Part shown: positions 10,699-20,894 of the stretch, piece after piece
Layout: each line of letters starts with the position of its first letter
Numbering within the stretch: position 1 is the stretch's first letter
Source: Candidatus Competibacteraceae bacterium
GTDB lineage: Bacteria; Pseudomonadota; Gammaproteobacteria; Competibacterales; Competibacteraceae
Length of the DNA: 42,762 nt
Direction: 5' to 3'
Assembly: GCA_003989065.1 (NCBI GenBank)
Contig: RXIW01000026.1
Location: forward strand, 1-42,762
Position numbers and translations under genes: made by a program
Notes under the pieces: generated by a model
Told to the model about the DNA's origin: nothing
Database searches by the model: none
The model's input: the letters and a program-made list of their open reading frames with translations, nothing else

Positions 10699-11004
10699 AC
10701 TTCATAATGCGAAATAGCCATTGATACGCCTCTTCGACTAAAAATCGATTTTCAATCATTTCAATGAATTGAAAAAATAGGCAAATTTCAAGGCTCTTTG
10801 ACTTGGCGATAGATAAAGTTAAAATTTGGGGTACTTGTGGGGTTTTTCCATCATCAAGGGCAACCTCCAAGGAGATGTGTCGAGATTGACTCCTGGGAAA
10901 CCCCTGGACTCAGGTGGGTTCGCTCCACTCGCACACGTTCAAACCGCGAATCTTGCTCATCAACGATAACCCCGTCCACCAACCGCCACCAATGGGAAAA
11001 CAAG
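10699..11004. promoter_or_regulatory. AT-rich upstream region and long leader of yjcH-actP
   Basis: This gap between priA and the yjcH-like gene is clearly AT-richer than the flanking genes. It holds a perfect 12-bp palindrome AAAATCGATTTT at 10741-10752, a TTCAAT/ATTGAA inverted repeat at 10751-10773, and a promoter-like pair at 10798-10825. A leader of about 170 nt follows. The upstream palindromes are possible activator sites; acetate permease genes are often under catabolite or CrbSR-type control, which the sequence alone does not prove. No gene is supported here. Confidence 0.5.
10798..10825 (+). promoter_or_regulatory. Sigma-70-type promoter for yjcH-actP
   Basis: TTGACT (10798-10803) and TAAAAT (10820-10825) are separated by 16 bp; each matches five of six consensus bases. 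The predicted transcription start is near 10832, giving a leader of about 173 nt before the ATG at 11005. Confidence 0.6.
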
Positions 11005-11313
11005 ATGCAACAAGACTTAGTCCACGCCATCAAAAGTAATCCCAAATACCACGAGCTAATATCCAAACGATCCAGGCTGGCCTGGATTCTGGCCATCATC
11101 ATGTTGGTCATCTACTACGGCTTCGTGATGATCATCGCCTTCAACAAGCAATTCCTGGCGCAACCCTTGTGGGAGGGCGCCACCACCACCATCGGCATTC
11201 CGATCGGTGTTGGCGTGATCCTCAGCGCCTTCGTATTGACTGGCATCTACGTGATCCGCGCCAACTCCGAATTCGACCGTCTCACCAACGAAATCAAGGA
11301 GGAGGTGCTATGA
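11005..11313 (+). CDS. yjcH: DUF485 (YjcH-type) inner-membrane protein
   Basis: Small inner-membrane protein nearly always encoded next to the acetate permease ActP; its exact role is not established. The 102-residue product has the usual length. Two hydrophobic segments lie at about 27-47 ([20 protein letters not shown]) and 62-86, with a charged C-terminus. The family-like [16 protein letters not shown] stands at the start. The ATG at 11005 fits the family; the longer frame from 10837 lies in the leader and has no resemblance. Its stop overlaps the actP start (ATGA), indicating translational coupling. Confidence 0.93.
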   Translation: MQQDLVHAIKSNPKYHELISKRSRLAWILAIIMLVIYYGFVMIIAFNKQFLAQPLWEGATTTIGIPIGVGVILSAFVLTGIYVIRANSEFDRLTNEIKEEVL

Positions 11314-12983
11314 AGCTTTGGAAAAACGTAGCTGCGTGCATCCTCCTGAGCCTAGTCGCCGGCGCAGCGCTGGCCGCCGGCGATGTGGGTGAAGTCAAGA
11401 AACAATCGCTCAACATCACCGCCATCGTGATGTTCCTGATCTTCGTTGCCGCCACCATGGGTATCACCTACTGGGCCGCGCAACGGACCAAGACCGCCAA
11501 GGACTTCTACGCCGCCGGTGGTGGCATCACGGGATTCCAGAACGGTATGGCCATCGCCGGCGACTACATGTCCGCCGCATCGTTCCTGGGTATTTCCGGC
11601 CTAGTGTTCATCAATGGCTACGACGGCCTGATCTACTCGGTTGGCTGGCTGGTCGGCTGGCCGATCATCATGTTCCTGATCGCCGAGCAACTGCGCAATC
11701 TCGGCAAATACACCTATGCCGACGTGGTGTCCTATCGCTTCCAGCGGGTGCCGATGCGCACCATGGCGGCGACCGGCTCGTTGGTGGTGGTCGTCCTTTA
11801 TCTGATCGGCCAAATGGTCGGCGCCGGCAAACTGATCCAGGTGCTGTTCGGTCTGGACTACACCTACGCGGTGATCATCGTCGGCATCCTGATCGTCCTG
11901 TACGTGACCCTCGGCGGCATGCTGGCCACCACCTGGGTGCAGATCATCAAAGCCTGTCTGCTATTGGGCGGCGCTACCATCATCGCCTTCGGCGCGCTGT
12001 ATCTGGCTTCCGATGGCAGCTTCAGCCTGGAGCGGATGTTCCAACGGGCGGTGGAAATCAAGAAGAGCAACGACATCATGGGACCCGGCAAGCTGGTCAC
12101 CAACCCGGTCGAGGCCATCTCGCTGGGCTTGGCGCTGATGTTCGGCACCGCTGGCCTGCCCCACGTCCTGATGCGGTTCTTCACCGTGCCCAACGCCACG
12201 GAAGCGCGTAAATCGGTGTTCTACGCCACCGGTTTCATCGGCTACTTCTACATCCTGACCTTCCTGATTGGCTTTGGCGCCATCGTGCTGCTGACCGGCC
12301 ATCCCGAATTTGCCGATCCGTCGGCGGTGGGCGGCATCCGCGGCGGCCAGAACATGGCGGCGGTCAATCTGGCGGCGGCGGTGGGCGGCAACCTGCTGCT
12401 CGGCTTCATCTCGGCGGTCGCCTTCGCCACCATCCTGGCGGTGGTGTCCGGCCTGACCCTGGCTGGCGCATCGGCCATCTCCCACGACCTGTACGCCAAT
12501 GTCTGGGCTCACGGCAATGTCAATGAGCAGAAGGAAGTCCAGGTTTCCAAGATGGCGACCCTGGCCTTGGGCGTCATCGCCATCCTGTTGGGCATCGTGT
12601 TCGAAAAGCAGAACGTTGCCTACCTGGTCGGCCTGACCTTCTCGGTGGCGGCCAGCGCCAACTTCCCGATCCTGATCGTGTCGGTGTTCTGGTCGAAGAT
12701 GACCACCCGCGGCGCCCTGCTGGGTGGCTGGCTGGGCTTGCTCAGTTCCACCCTGTTCGTGGTCCTCGGACCTACGGTATGGGTCGATGTGCTCAAGAAC
12801 AGCGCCCCCATCTTCCCCTTCAAGAACCCGGCTCTGTTCTCGATGACCATCGCCTTCGTCGGCATCTGGCTGGGCTCGATCACTGACAACAGTGAAAACG
12901 CCAAGAAAGAGCGTGCTTCCTTCGAGGCGCAGGACGTGCGCTGCCAGACCGGCATCGGCGCCGAAGGCGCAGCCAGTCACTGA
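11310..12983 (+). CDS. actP: Acetate/cation symporter ActP
   Basis: Sodium:solute symporter that takes up acetate, and probably other short monocarboxylates, with a cation. From the ATG at 11310, preceded by GGAGG, the product is 557 residues. It has an N-terminal signal-like segment ([17 protein letters not shown]), then about 13 membrane spans. Family blocks include [48 protein letters not shown], and [20 protein letters not shown]. No acs gene is nearby, unlike in E. coli. The protein has the usual length and no obvious damage. Confidence 0.96.
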   Translation: MKLWKNVAACILLSLVAGAALAAGDVGEVKKQSLNITAIVMFLIFVAATMGITYWAAQRTKTAKDFYAAGGGITGFQNGMAIAGDYMSAASFLGISGLVFINGYDGLIYSVGWLVGWPIIMFLIAEQLRNLGKYTYADVVSYRFQRVPMRTMAATGSLVVVVLYLIGQMVGAGKLIQVLFGLDYTYAVIIVGILIVLYVTLGGMLATTWVQIIKACLLLGGATIIAFGALYLASDGSFSLERMFQRAVEIKKSNDIMGPGKLVTNPVEAISLGLALMFGTAGLPHVLMRFFTVPNATEARKSVFYATGFIGYFYILTFLIGFGAIVLLTGHPEFADPSAVGGIRGGQNMAAVNLAAAVGGNLLLGFISAVAFATILAVVSGLTLAGASAISHDLYANVWAHGNVNEQKEVQVSKMATLALGVIAILLGIVFEKQNVAYLVGLTFSVAASANFPILIVSVFWSKMTTRGALLGGWLGLLSSTLFVVLGPTVWVDVLKNSAPIFPFKNPALFSMTIAFVGIWLGSITDNSENAKKERASFEAQDVRCQTGIGAEGAASH

Positions 12984-12999
12984 TCCATCATCCCTACCG

Positions 13000-13027
13000 C
13001 CTCTCTAGCCCGATCGGGAGAGAGAGG
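13000..13027 (+). terminator. Hairpin just after actP
   Basis: A symmetrical stem: CCTCTCT (13000-13006) with AGAGAGG (13021-13027), enclosing the palindrome CCCGATCGGG (13009-13018). There is no T-run after it, so it may protect the actP transcript end while the following hairpin terminates. Confidence 0.5.
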
Positions 13028-13055
13028 ATGGAAGGGCGATGAATCTGCTAAGATA

Positions 13056-13092
13056 AAATCCCCTCCGGTTCCCGCCGCGAGGGGTTTTCTTT
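13056..13092 (+). terminator. Intrinsic terminator after actP
   Basis: CCCCTC (13060-13065) pairs with GAGGGG (13079-13084) around a GC-rich loop and is followed by TTTTCTTT. An AAAAT run precedes it, so it may act in both directions. It ends right at the GTG at 13093, which argues against that codon as the next gene's start. Confidence 0.7.
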
Positions 13093-13116
13093 GTGCCGCA
13101 ACCGGATGGAGCAGCC

Positions 13117-15000
13117 GTGGCCACTCCAGAATACCTCGATCACAAGTTCTTTCTCGCCCATTTGGCCCCGTTCGGCCAGTTGCCCGAAGCGGAACTGGAG
13201 CGGCTTGCCAGAGAAATGACGGTCGGTCACTATCGGATGGGCGACACGGTGCTCAAAGCCGGCGAACGGCCGTCCTGCCTCTACCTCATCATCGACGGCG
13301 CTGTTTGGGAAACGGACAACGACCCTGCCCTGACCGATCCGGCCACAGCCATGGCCGACCAACGTCATCCGTTGTGGTGCGTCACCGTATCCTATAACGC
13401 CGACGATGTCTTCGACCCCAAAGCGCTGCTGGATGGCGTCAGCCAACACAGCTTCATCGCCACCGCACCGACCCGTTGTTTTTGCCTGCCACGGGACAGT
13501 TTCCTGCAGCTCGTTCGCGACTATCCGCACATCGCCCGTCACTACGATCACAGCGCCGCCTCCCGGCAGGCTGGGCGATCTGGCGGCCAGGACCTGAGCG
13601 AGCTCTCCACCTTCACGGTGGCCAAGATCCGCGATGTCTACCTGCATCCGCCGGTCTACGTGCCCGCCGAAGCCTCCATTCACGAAACCGCCGTGGCGAT
13701 GAAGGCCAACAAAACCAATGCGATCCTGGTCCGCCATGGCGAGGAAGTCGGCATCGTCACCGCCACCGACCTGCGCGAAGCCGCCATCCTGCAACGCCAA
13801 TCGGTAGATGCTCCGGTAGGCCCCTTGGCCACCTACGAATTGATCGACATGGCGCCGGACGATTTCCTGTTCAACGCCCTGTTGCGGATGACCCGCCACA
13901 ATATCAACCGCCTGGTGATTCGCGAAGGCGTTACCCTGCACGGCGTGCTCGAACAGATCGACCTGCTCAGCTATCTGTCCAATCACTCGCATCTGATCGC
14001 GCTGCAGGTCGAACGCGCCCGCACCAGGCACGAACTGCAGGAAGCCAGCCGTGACCTGGTTCACCTGGTCAACGACTTGCATGCCAAGGGCACCAAGATC
14101 CACTACATCATGCAACTGGTGTCCGAGCTGAACAAGAAAGTGCTGCGCCGACTGTTCGAGCTGCTGGCCCCGCCGGAACTGTTGGAAAATTCCTGCCTAC
14201 TGGTTCTCGGCAGCGAGGGGCGCGAGGAGCAGGTGCTCAAGACCGACCAGGACAACGCCCTGATTCTGCGCGACGGGTTTTCCCATCCCGAACTGGCCCG
14301 CGTCACCCAGGAGTTCACCGACTGCCTGATCGAATTCGGCTATCCGCGCTGTCCTGGCAACATCATGGTGTCGAACCCGTACTGGACCAAATCGGTGGCG
14401 GCGTTCAAGGACGAGCTGTTCCAGTGGATCGTTCACCCCACCGCCGATTCCTTCCTGCAGTTCGCCATCTTCTGCGACGCCAAAGCGGTGGCCGGCGACG
14501 ACAATCTTCTGCGACACGTCAAGGACCACATGTACCGCCTGCTCGGTGACCACCGCTCTTTCTTCGGCCATTTCGCCAAGGCCACGGTGGCGTTCGAGAC
14601 TCCGCTGGGTTTCTTCACCAATTTCGTGGTGGAAAAATCCCGCGATGAACTGGACCTCAAGAAAGGCGGCATCTTTCCCATCGTCCACGGCATCCGCAGC
14701 CTGGCCCTGGAATATCGGCTGCCCCAAACCAACACCGTGGACCGCATTACCGCCTTGAGCCAACGCAACCTGTATCGATCCTCCTTCGGCGCGGAGCTGA
14801 CCGAGGCGTTCACCTACTTGTCCACCCTCCGGACCGAAGCCGGCCTGGAAAAAGCGCTGCAGGGACTACCACAGGACAACTATCTGAACCCCAAGAGCCT
14901 CAACAAGCTGAAGCGGGAGCTGCTGCGCGATTCGTTCAAGGTCGTCAACGAGTTCAAGAAATTCATCAGTTATCACTTCAAGCTGGGGATGATCAGCTAA
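13117..15000 (+). CDS. cNMP-binding/CBS/DUF294 nucleotidyltransferase-like signalling protein
   Basis: Predicted cytoplasmic signalling protein of the DUF294 family, function not established. Domain order in the 627-residue product: cyclic-nucleotide-binding-like fold (about 10-145, [21 protein letters not shown]), a pair of CBS domains (about 165-290, [27 protein letters not shown]), a DUF294 nucleotidyltransferase domain with [20 protein letters not shown], and the DUF294 C-terminal domain to the end. The GTG at 13117 has ATGGAG 6 bp upstream; a GTG at 13093 is possible but abuts the actP terminator. Genes of this kind are often found beside sodium:solute symporters, so a role in carbon or acetate control is a fair inference only. 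Confidence 0.85.
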   Translation: MATPEYLDHKFFLAHLAPFGQLPEAELERLAREMTVGHYRMGDTVLKAGERPSCLYLIIDGAVWETDNDPALTDPATAMADQRHPLWCVTVSYNADDVFDPKALLDGVSQHSFIATAPTRCFCLPRDSFLQLVRDYPHIARHYDHSAASRQAGRSGGQDLSELSTFTVAKIRDVYLHPPVYVPAEASIHETAVAMKANKTNAILVRHGEEVGIVTATDLREAAILQRQSVDAPVGPLATYELIDMAPDDFLFNALLRMTRHNINRLVIREGVTLHGVLEQIDLLSYLSNHSHLIALQVERARTRHELQEASRDLVHLVNDLHAKGTKIHYIMQLVSELNKKVLRRLFELLAPPELLENSCLLVLGSEGREEQVLKTDQDNALILRDGFSHPELARVTQEFTDCLIEFGYPRCPGNIMVSNPYWTKSVAAFKDELFQWIVHPTADSFLQFAIFCDAKAVAGDDNLLRHVKDHMYRLLGDHRSFFGHFAKATVAFETPLGFFTNFVVEKSRDELDLKKGGIFPIVHGIRSLALEYRLPQTNTVDRITALSQRNLYRSSFGAELTEAFTYLSTLRTEAGLEKALQGLPQDNYLNPKSLNKLKRELLRDSFKVVNEFKKFISYHFKLGMIS

Positions 15001-15025
15001 CCACCCCCTACCCGAGACTTGCCCT

Positions 15026-16810
15026 TTGAAAACGCATCTGCAAAATCTCGTCGCCCAGGCCCTGCAGCAATTGCAGCGGGACGGGCTTCTATCCGACGCC
15101 GCAACCGTCGCAGTGCCGCTGGAACGGACCCGCGACCGTGCTCATGGCGACTTCGCCAGCTCCGTCGCCCTGACCCTGGCCAAAATCGCGCGACGCAAAC
15201 CCCGCGAGCTGGCTGAGCGCATCGTTGCCAGTCTACCGCCCTCCGACCATGTTGCGCGGGTCGAAATCGCCGGGCCCGGTTTCATCAACTTTTTTCTGGC
15301 TCCTGCCGCCTATCACGCAGTCGTCGCCGAGGCGCTCGACCGGGGCGCGACCTTCGGCCGGAGCACGCTCGGCCATGGTCAACGGATTCAAGTGGAATTC
15401 GTTTCGGCCAACCCCACCGGCCCCCTGCATGTCGGCCACGGCCGCGGCGCGGCCTTTGGCGCCACCGTCGCCAATCTGCTGGACGCCGTCGGCTATCAGG
15501 TCCACCGCGAGTATTACGTCAACGACGCTGGCCGGCAGATGAACATCCTGGCCGTCAGCGTCTGGCTGCGTTACCTGGAACGCTGCGGCGAACAGTTCCG
15601 CTTTCCCAGCAACGGCTACCGCGGCGACTACGTGCGCGACATCGCCGCCCAACTGTACACCCAGCATGGCGATGGCTACCGGGTCACGGCGGACCAGGCA
15701 TTCGCCAACCTCCCCCAGGACGAGATCCGCGACGAGAGCGGCCAGACCGTGACCACCGGCGACAAGGAAGCCCATATCGACGCCCTGATCGAGCGCGCCC
15801 GCGACCTGCTAGGTCCCGATCGCTACCGCCAGGTCTTTGCGCTGGGCCTCGACACCATCCTTGCCGACATCCGCGACGATCTGCAGGAATTCGGCGTGGT
15901 CTACCAGCAATGGTATTCCGAACTCGAGCTGACCGAGCGCGGCGCGGTCGAGCAGACGATCGATCGGCTACGCGCGGCCGGATGCCTCTACGAGCAGGAA
16001 GGGGCACTGTGGTTTCGCTCCAGCGCTTTCGGTGACGAGAAGGACCGGGTGGTGCGGCGGGAAAACGGCCAGACCACCTATTTCGCCTCCGACATCGCCT
16101 ACCATCTGGAAAAATTTCAGCGCGGTTTCGACCGGGTGATCGACGTCTGGGGGGCCGACCATCATGGCTATATCCCCCGGGTCAGGGGCGCGTTGCAAGC
16201 CATGGGCGAAGATCCCGATCGCCTGGCGGTGCTGCTGGTACAATTCGCCATCCTGTATCGCAATGGCGAGCGGGCGCAGATGTCCACCCGCTCCGGCGAA
16301 TTCGTCACCCTGCGCGAACTGCGCCAGGAAGTCGGTAACGATGCCGCCCGCTTCTTCTACGTCATGCGCAAGAGCGAGCAACATTTGGATTTCGACCTGG
16401 ATCTGGCCAAATCGCAGTCCAAGGACAATCCGGTATACTACATTCAGTATGCTCATGCACGGGTCTGCAGCGTCATGCGCCAGTTGCATGACAAGGGGCT
16501 GTCCCGCGACGAGGAGCGCGGCCGGACGCATCTGGCGCTGCTGACCGAACCGCACGAGGATGCCCTGTTGGTCGCGCTGTCCCGCTACCCGGAAGTGGTC
16601 GAAACTGCCGCGATCAACCACGAACCGCACCTGCTGGCCCATTATTTGCGAGAGCTGGCCAACGCTTTCCATACGTATTACAACGAACACCGGGTTCTGG
16701 TGGCGGACGATGCGCTCCGCGACGCCCGGCTCAATCTCAGCCTGGCCACCCGACAAGTCATCCGCAACGGCCTGGCCCTGCTCGGTGTTTCCGCTCCGGA
16801 GGTCATGTGA
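15026..16810 (+). CDS. argS: Arginyl-tRNA synthetase
   Basis: Class I aminoacyl-tRNA synthetase for arginine. The 594-residue product has the normal length. It shows the N-terminal Add-1 domain ([10 protein letters not shown]), the HIGH-type motif as [11 protein letters not shown] after [24 protein letters not shown], the [13 protein letters not shown] block, and a C-terminal DALR anticodon-binding domain. The start is TTG at 15026; no ATG or GTG lies at the right distance from the conserved N-terminal helix, so the rare start is likely real. The stop overlaps the GTG of the next gene (GTGA). Confidence 0.96.
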   Translation: MKTHLQNLVAQALQQLQRDGLLSDAATVAVPLERTRDRAHGDFASSVALTLAKIARRKPRELAERIVASLPPSDHVARVEIAGPGFINFFLAPAAYHAVVAEALDRGATFGRSTLGHGQRIQVEFVSANPTGPLHVGHGRGAAFGATVANLLDAVGYQVHREYYVNDAGRQMNILAVSVWLRYLERCGEQFRFPSNGYRGDYVRDIAAQLYTQHGDGYRVTADQAFANLPQDEIRDESGQTVTTGDKEAHIDALIERARDLLGPDRYRQVFALGLDTILADIRDDLQEFGVVYQQWYSELELTERGAVEQTIDRLRAAGCLYEQEGALWFRSSAFGDEKDRVVRRENGQTTYFASDIAYHLEKFQRGFDRVIDVWGADHHGYIPRVRGALQAMGEDPDRLAVLLVQFAILYRNGERAQMSTRSGEFVTLRELRQEVGNDAARFFYVMRKSEQHLDFDLDLAKSQSKDNPVYYIQYAHARVCSVMRQLHDKGLSRDEERGRTHLALLTEPHEDALLVALSRYPEVVETAAINHEPHLLAHYLRELANAFHTYYNEHRVLVADDALRDARLNLSLATRQVIRNGLALLGVSAPEVM

Positions 16811-17415
16811 GCATCCAACGCGATTACAAGTCCGCCCCGACCCAGCAAAACCGCCGTCGGTCCACTCGCCATCACGGTCTGCTGGTCATCACCCTGATCC
16901 TGATCGGACTGTTCGCCGGTTTGCTGGCCTATATCCGGGGCGACCACCATCAACAACAGGAGCAGACCGCCGCCGCACCGCCGCCCGCTCCCGCGCATGC
17001 CGCCACTGCCCACCACGCAGCGCCGGCTGTAGCGCCGGTAGCAACGCCGGTAGCGCCGGCAGCACCAGCAGCCCCGAAAATCGCCGCCCCCGAGCCGCCG
17101 GTAGCGCCGATCAAACCGAAATACGATTTCTATACCGAGCTACCCAAGCGCCAGGTCGAAATCCAACAGGAAGACCTCAAGCCGCATGCGACGCCGCCAC
17201 GGCAACCGCCGGCCCGAACGCCGCAACCGGCCAGCGATCCGCTGCGAAAGCCCGCCGCCCCACACAAGAACCCCGCGCAACCGACCATGGCCGCCGCGTC
17301 TGACCATCACCACGCCAAACCTGCAGCCAAGCCGGCTTCCGCGACATCGACCCACGGTGTGCGGACTACTCAACCGCTCGCCTCAAGGCCGTCGATCACC
17401 GCGCAAGCCGAATAG
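16807..17415 (+). CDS. Single-pass membrane protein in the argS-linked SPOR position, SPOR domain not visible
   Basis: The 202-residue product starts with a basic cytoplasmic segment, then one membrane span at about 25-43 ([19 protein letters not shown]). A long Pro/Ala/His/Lys-rich stretch runs to the end. The short block [19 protein letters not shown] near residue 100 is the signature that precedes the SPOR domain in the FtsN-like proteins commonly encoded after argS. I see no peptidoglycan-binding SPOR domain after it, and none in the other frames before the next gene. It may be a truncated or diverged member. The GTG start overlaps the argS stop. Confidence 0.75.
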   Translation: MSIQRDYKSAPTQQNRRRSTRHHGLLVITLILIGLFAGLLAYIRGDHHQQQEQTAAAPPPAPAHAATAHHAAPAVAPVATPVAPAAPAAPKIAAPEPPVAPIKPKYDFYTELPKRQVEIQQEDLKPHATPPRQPPARTPQPASDPLRKPAAPHKNPAQPTMAAASDHHHAKPAAKPASATSTHGVRTTQPLASRPSITAQAE

Positions 17416-17485
17416 CGCAGCCGTCGATCCTGTCACCGTCCACGACGCCATCAGGCGGGAAATCCGTTCTCATATAGCCACTATC

Positions 17486-18970
17486 ATGAATCTCCCCGAT
17501 TGCGTGCGGACCTACCTGGATCAGCAACAGCTACCCTATCGCCTGATCCCCCGGCCCGCTGGAGAAACCCTCATTCAAGCCGCTGAAAGACTCGACATCT
17601 CGCTCCACGAGATCGCGCGGGTTGTCCTGCTGCAAGACGCTGCCGGATTGGTCATGGCCATTTTACCCGGCAACCATATTCTGGATTTTTCCATGCTGTA
17701 CCAGGCGCTGAAACGCGATCTGGAACCCCTCTACGGTGATGAGACCGCCTATTTCTTCCAGCAGCATGGTTGCGTGGCTGGCTCTCATCCTCCGCTGCCG
17801 GAAGCCTTCGGCATACTGGCCCTGGTCGATGACAGCCTGGTCGAAAATAGCGATCGGGAGATCTATTTCGACGGCGGGAGCGGCGACAGTCTGATCGGCA
17901 TGCGCAACGCCGATTTTCGCCGGTTGCTGACCCGCTCGCGCTGGGTGCGCATTGCGATTGCGGTCGATCAGCTCGATTTCCTGATGAGTCGGCAAGCCCT
18001 GACCCCCAAAAACCTAACCAACTTGACCAATCGCTACGCCCCAGTCCACCTGCGCCAAGGGATCGAAGCCATCGCCGATCTACCCGCCATGCCCGTGATC
18101 GCGCAGCGGATTCTGGCGATGTCGCGCGCCGATCCCCCAGTCGGGGTCGCCGACATCATCCCCCTGCTCGAGCAGGAACCCAACCTGGCGGCGCATGTGG
18201 TGTACTGGGCTCGCTCGCCGCTCCATGGCTACCACGATCCCGTGGATTCGCTGGAAACCGCGATCGGACAGGTTCTGGGGATCGAACACACGCTCAGCCT
18301 GTTGCTGGGCTCCAGCATGGGGCAGGCTTTTCGCATTCCGGTCGACGGGCCGATCGGTCTGCACGAATTCTGGCGTCATAGTGTCTATTGCGCCTCGCTG
18401 GTCAGCGAGCTGGCCAAGGAGATGGCGAAACCGACCACGGTCAAACCGGAGCTCGCTTATCTGTGCGGACTTCTGCACGATTTCGGCTTTCTGGTGCTGG
18501 GCCACGTCTTTCCAGCCCGCTTCTTTCTCTTGAACCGCTTCCTGGCAGCCAACCACAACCTCTCCTTCAGCACCGTCGAGCGTTACATTCTCGGCGTCGA
18601 GCATTGGCATATCGGCGCTTGGCTGATGCGAACCTGGGGTCTACCGGAAGAACTGATCTCGGCGCTGCGCTGGCACCACAGCGAAGACTGCACCCAGCCA
18701 CACGCTGAATACTCCAATCTGGTACTGATCGCCAACCGCCTGCTGGGCAGCATCGGAATGGGGGAGGAGCGCAACAACTATTTGCCGGCCCTGGCCCTGT
18801 TCTCGCTCGGGATCAGCCGCGAACAGGCATTGGGGACGCTGGCGCGGGTGCGCGCCAGCATGGCCGCGCTCGATATCCTGGCCGACGCTTTGCGCTTGCC
18901 GGCAGCGACAGTGGAGACCTCGCCGCCAGAACCCCAGGCTTCTCCCACGACGCCTCAGGGCTCCAGATAG
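17486..18970 (+). CDS. YbaK-like aminoacyl-tRNA deacylase domain fused to HDOD domain
   Basis: Two-domain protein of 494 residues. The first 150 residues have the YbaK/ProX editing-domain fold (LDQQQLPYRLIPRPAGETLIQAAERL, VLLQDAAGLVMAILPGNHILDF). In that family the domain hydrolyses mischarged tRNA, but whether this copy is catalytic is unknown. Residues from about 190 form an HDOD domain (AIADLPAMPVIAQRILAMSRADP, LLGSSMGQAF, YLCGLLHDFGFLVLGHVFP), a degenerate HD-type domain used in signalling outputs. The ATG at 17486 matches the domain start; the same frame is open far upstream but overlaps the preceding gene without similarity. The 3' end overlaps the convergent speA by 16 bp. Confidence 0.88.
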   Translation: MNLPDCVRTYLDQQQLPYRLIPRPAGETLIQAAERLDISLHEIARVVLLQDAAGLVMAILPGNHILDFSMLYQALKRDLEPLYGDETAYFFQQHGCVAGSHPPLPEAFGILALVDDSLVENSDREIYFDGGSGDSLIGMRNADFRRLLTRSRWVRIAIAVDQLDFLMSRQALTPKNLTNLTNRYAPVHLRQGIEAIADLPAMPVIAQRILAMSRADPPVGVADIIPLLEQEPNLAAHVVYWARSPLHGYHDPVDSLETAIGQVLGIEHTLSLLLGSSMGQAFRIPVDGPIGLHEFWRHSVYCASLVSELAKEMAKPTTVKPELAYLCGLLHDFGFLVLGHVFPARFFLLNRFLAANHNLSFSTVERYILGVEHWHIGAWLMRTWGLPEELISALRWHHSEDCTQPHAEYSNLVLIANRLLGSIGMGEERNNYLPALALFSLGISREQALGTLARVRASMAALDILADALRLPAATVETSPPEPQASPTTPQGSR

Positions 18971-20862
18971 GTATAGCCTTCCAGCCCCGCCTCCAGTTCC
19001 TGCAACCACGCCGCCTGCCGTTGTGGATCGAGATCGGCGGCGCTGATCTTATCGCGATAGGCCCGCCGCAGGGTCTCCGGCTCGAAGCAGACATAACGCA
19101 GCAAATCGGCCACGGTCTCTCCCTGCGCCGGCTCGACCAAGTGGTAGCCGCCATCCTCGCTCAGTTCCACATTGACCGCGGCGGTATCGCCAAACAGATT
19201 GTGCATGTCGCCGAGAATCTCCTGATACGCGCCCAGCAGGAAAATCGCCAGCCGATAAGGTTCGTCGGCCGGCCCGCACGGCAACGGTAAGGTGGTTTCG
19301 ACCCCCTCGCCGTCCACGTAATACGCGATGCAACCATCGGAATCGCACGTCAGATCCTGCAAGATGGCCCGACGGGTCGGCGGCTGATCCAGCCCCTGTA
19401 GCGGTAGGATCGGAAAAATCTGATCCAGCGCCCACACATCCGGCATCGACTGGAATACCGAAAAGTTCAGGAACAGCTTCTCGGCCAACTTTTCGTTCAA
19501 TTCGTCCAGCAGCTCGCGATGAGCGCGGACGCTGGGACTCAGCAGCGGCTGCAGCTTGCGGCAGATGGCGAAATAGAGTTGTTCGACCCGCGCCCGCTGT
19601 TCCAGCCGCAACACCCCGTGCAGATACATGCTGCGTGCCTCGCCCAGCCAGTGGGCGGCGTTGTGATAGACCTCCACCGCCGAGCCACGCGACAAGCCAC
19701 GGTACACCTCCCACAGCTTGTGCAGGATCAAGGGATCGCCACTGCCCGGCGCGGCGGGCGGACGGTCGCTGGGCGCTGGCTCCTGATCGATCACCTCAGT
19801 AATCAGCACGGCATGATGAGCGGTCAGCGCCCGTCCCGATTCGCTGCACAGGTGCGGATGCGGTAAATTCTGCTCGGTGCAAACCTCCCAGAGCGCGGAA
19901 ACCACGTTGTTGGCGTATTCGCGCACGCTGTAATTCATCGAACAGTCGCTGCGCGAGCCGGTGCCCTCGTAGTCCACGCCCAGCCCACCGCCGACATCCA
20001 CCCAGCGCAGCGGAACCCCCAGACGCCACAGGTCGGCGTAGTAGCAGCCGACCTCGCGCAAACCGCGCTGGATATCGTGGATGTTGGCGATCTGCGAGCC
20101 CAGATGGGCGTGCAGCAGGTTCAGCGTATCCAGCATCCCTGCTTCCCGCAGCCGCTTCACCGCCGCCAGAACCTGGCTGGCAGACAAGCCAAACTTGGAT
20201 TTCTCGCCACCGGTGTTCTGCCACTTACCGGCACCGATCGAGGCCAGCCGGACCCGCATCCCCAGTTGCGGCCGCACTCCGAGCCGCTCGGCCTCCTCCA
20301 GCACCAGCTCCAGTTCGGACAGCTTCTCAACCACATTGAACACGTTCAAGCCGAGTTGGCGACCAATCAAAGCCAACCGGATGTATTCGCGGTCCTTGTA
20401 GCCGTTGCAGATCACCACGCCGCCCGGCTGGGACAATCCCAGCACCGCCATCAATTCCGGCTTACTGCCGGCCTCCAGCCCGACCCGCGCGCCGCCATGG
20501 CGGACGATTTCGCTCACCACCCGGCGCTGTTGATTGACCTTGATCGGATAAACCGCGGTATAACGGCCCTGGTAAGCCAGCTCGGCGATGGCGGCGGCGA
20601 AGGCATCGCACAAGGTGTCCACCCGATCGTGCAGGATATGGCTGAACCGGGCCAGCACCGGCAAGCCGTAACCGCGCGCCCGCAGATCCTCGGCCAGAGC
20701 CGACAGATCGACGCCAGGATGGCGCGGCTGGCGCGGCGAACAAACCCGCACCCGGCCGCCATCGTCGATATCGAAGTAGCCGCCGCCCCAACGGGCGGTG
20801 TTATATACTGCGCGCGCCTGGGCTACGGTCCAGGCCGGCTGTAGCTGCCGTGGATCGTTCAA
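18955..20862 (-). CDS. speA: Biosynthetic arginine decarboxylase
   Basis: PLP-dependent enzyme converting arginine to agmatine, the first step of one route to putrescine. The 635-residue product has the SpeA length and blocks: YNTARWGGGYFDID, YPIKVNQQRRVV with the PLP lysine, GLEAGSKPELMAVL, HLGSQIANIHDIQRGLREV, VDVGGGLGVDYEG, and near the end LLGAYQEILGDMHNLFGD. The start is TTG at 20862; GAGGAGG lies 7 bp upstream, and no ATG or GTG falls before the conserved region, so the start is well supported. Agmatine-processing genes (speB or aguAB) are not in the window. Confidence 0.96.
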   Translation of the reverse strand: MNDPRQLQPAWTVAQARAVYNTARWGGGYFDIDDGGRVRVCSPRQPRHPGVDLSALAEDLRARGYGLPVLARFSHILHDRVDTLCDAFAAAIAELAYQGRYTAVYPIKVNQQRRVVSEIVRHGGARVGLEAGSKPELMAVLGLSQPGGVVICNGYKDREYIRLALIGRQLGLNVFNVVEKLSELELVLEEAERLGVRPQLGMRVRLASIGAGKWQNTGGEKSKFGLSASQVLAAVKRLREAGMLDTLNLLHAHLGSQIANIHDIQRGLREVGCYYADLWRLGVPLRWVDVGGGLGVDYEGTGSRSDCSMNYSVREYANNVVSALWEVCTEQNLPHPHLCSESGRALTAHHAVLITEVIDQEPAPSDRPPAAPGSGDPLILHKLWEVYRGLSRGSAVEVYHNAAHWLGEARSMYLHGVLRLEQRARVEQLYFAICRKLQPLLSPSVRAHRELLDELNEKLAEKLFLNFSVFQSMPDVWALDQIFPILPLQGLDQPPTRRAILQDLTCDSDGCIAYYVDGEGVETTLPLPCGPADEPYRLAIFLLGAYQEILGDMHNLFGDTAAVNVELSEDGGYHLVEPAQGETVADLLRYVCFEPETLRRAYRDKISAADLDPQRQAAWLQELEAGLEGYTYLEP

Positions 20863-20894
20863 TGCCGTTCCTCCTCAGCAAGAAAGGTCTCGAC
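20863..20894. promoter_or_regulatory. 32-bp divergent gap between speA and speE starts
   Basis: This stretch holds both ribosome-binding sites: GAGGAGG for speA (minus strand) and AGAAAGG at 20881-20887 for speE (plus strand). There is no room for promoters between the starts, so each promoter must lie within the other gene's 5' coding region, and the two 5' transcript ends should be complementary. Confidence 0.7.

Noticed and set aside
10837..11004. An N-terminal extension of the yjcH-like protein
   Set aside because: The extra 56 residues have no family resemblance and fall in the predicted leader downstream of the promoter at 10798.
11961..12980. A long open frame antisense to actP
   Set aside because: It mirrors the codon bias of a GC-rich gene, has no recognisable motifs, and the sense-strand gene is certain.
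16807..17485. A frameshift hiding a SPOR domain downstream of argS
   Set aside because: None of the forward frames before the next gene gives SPOR-like sequence; the tail stays low-complexity.
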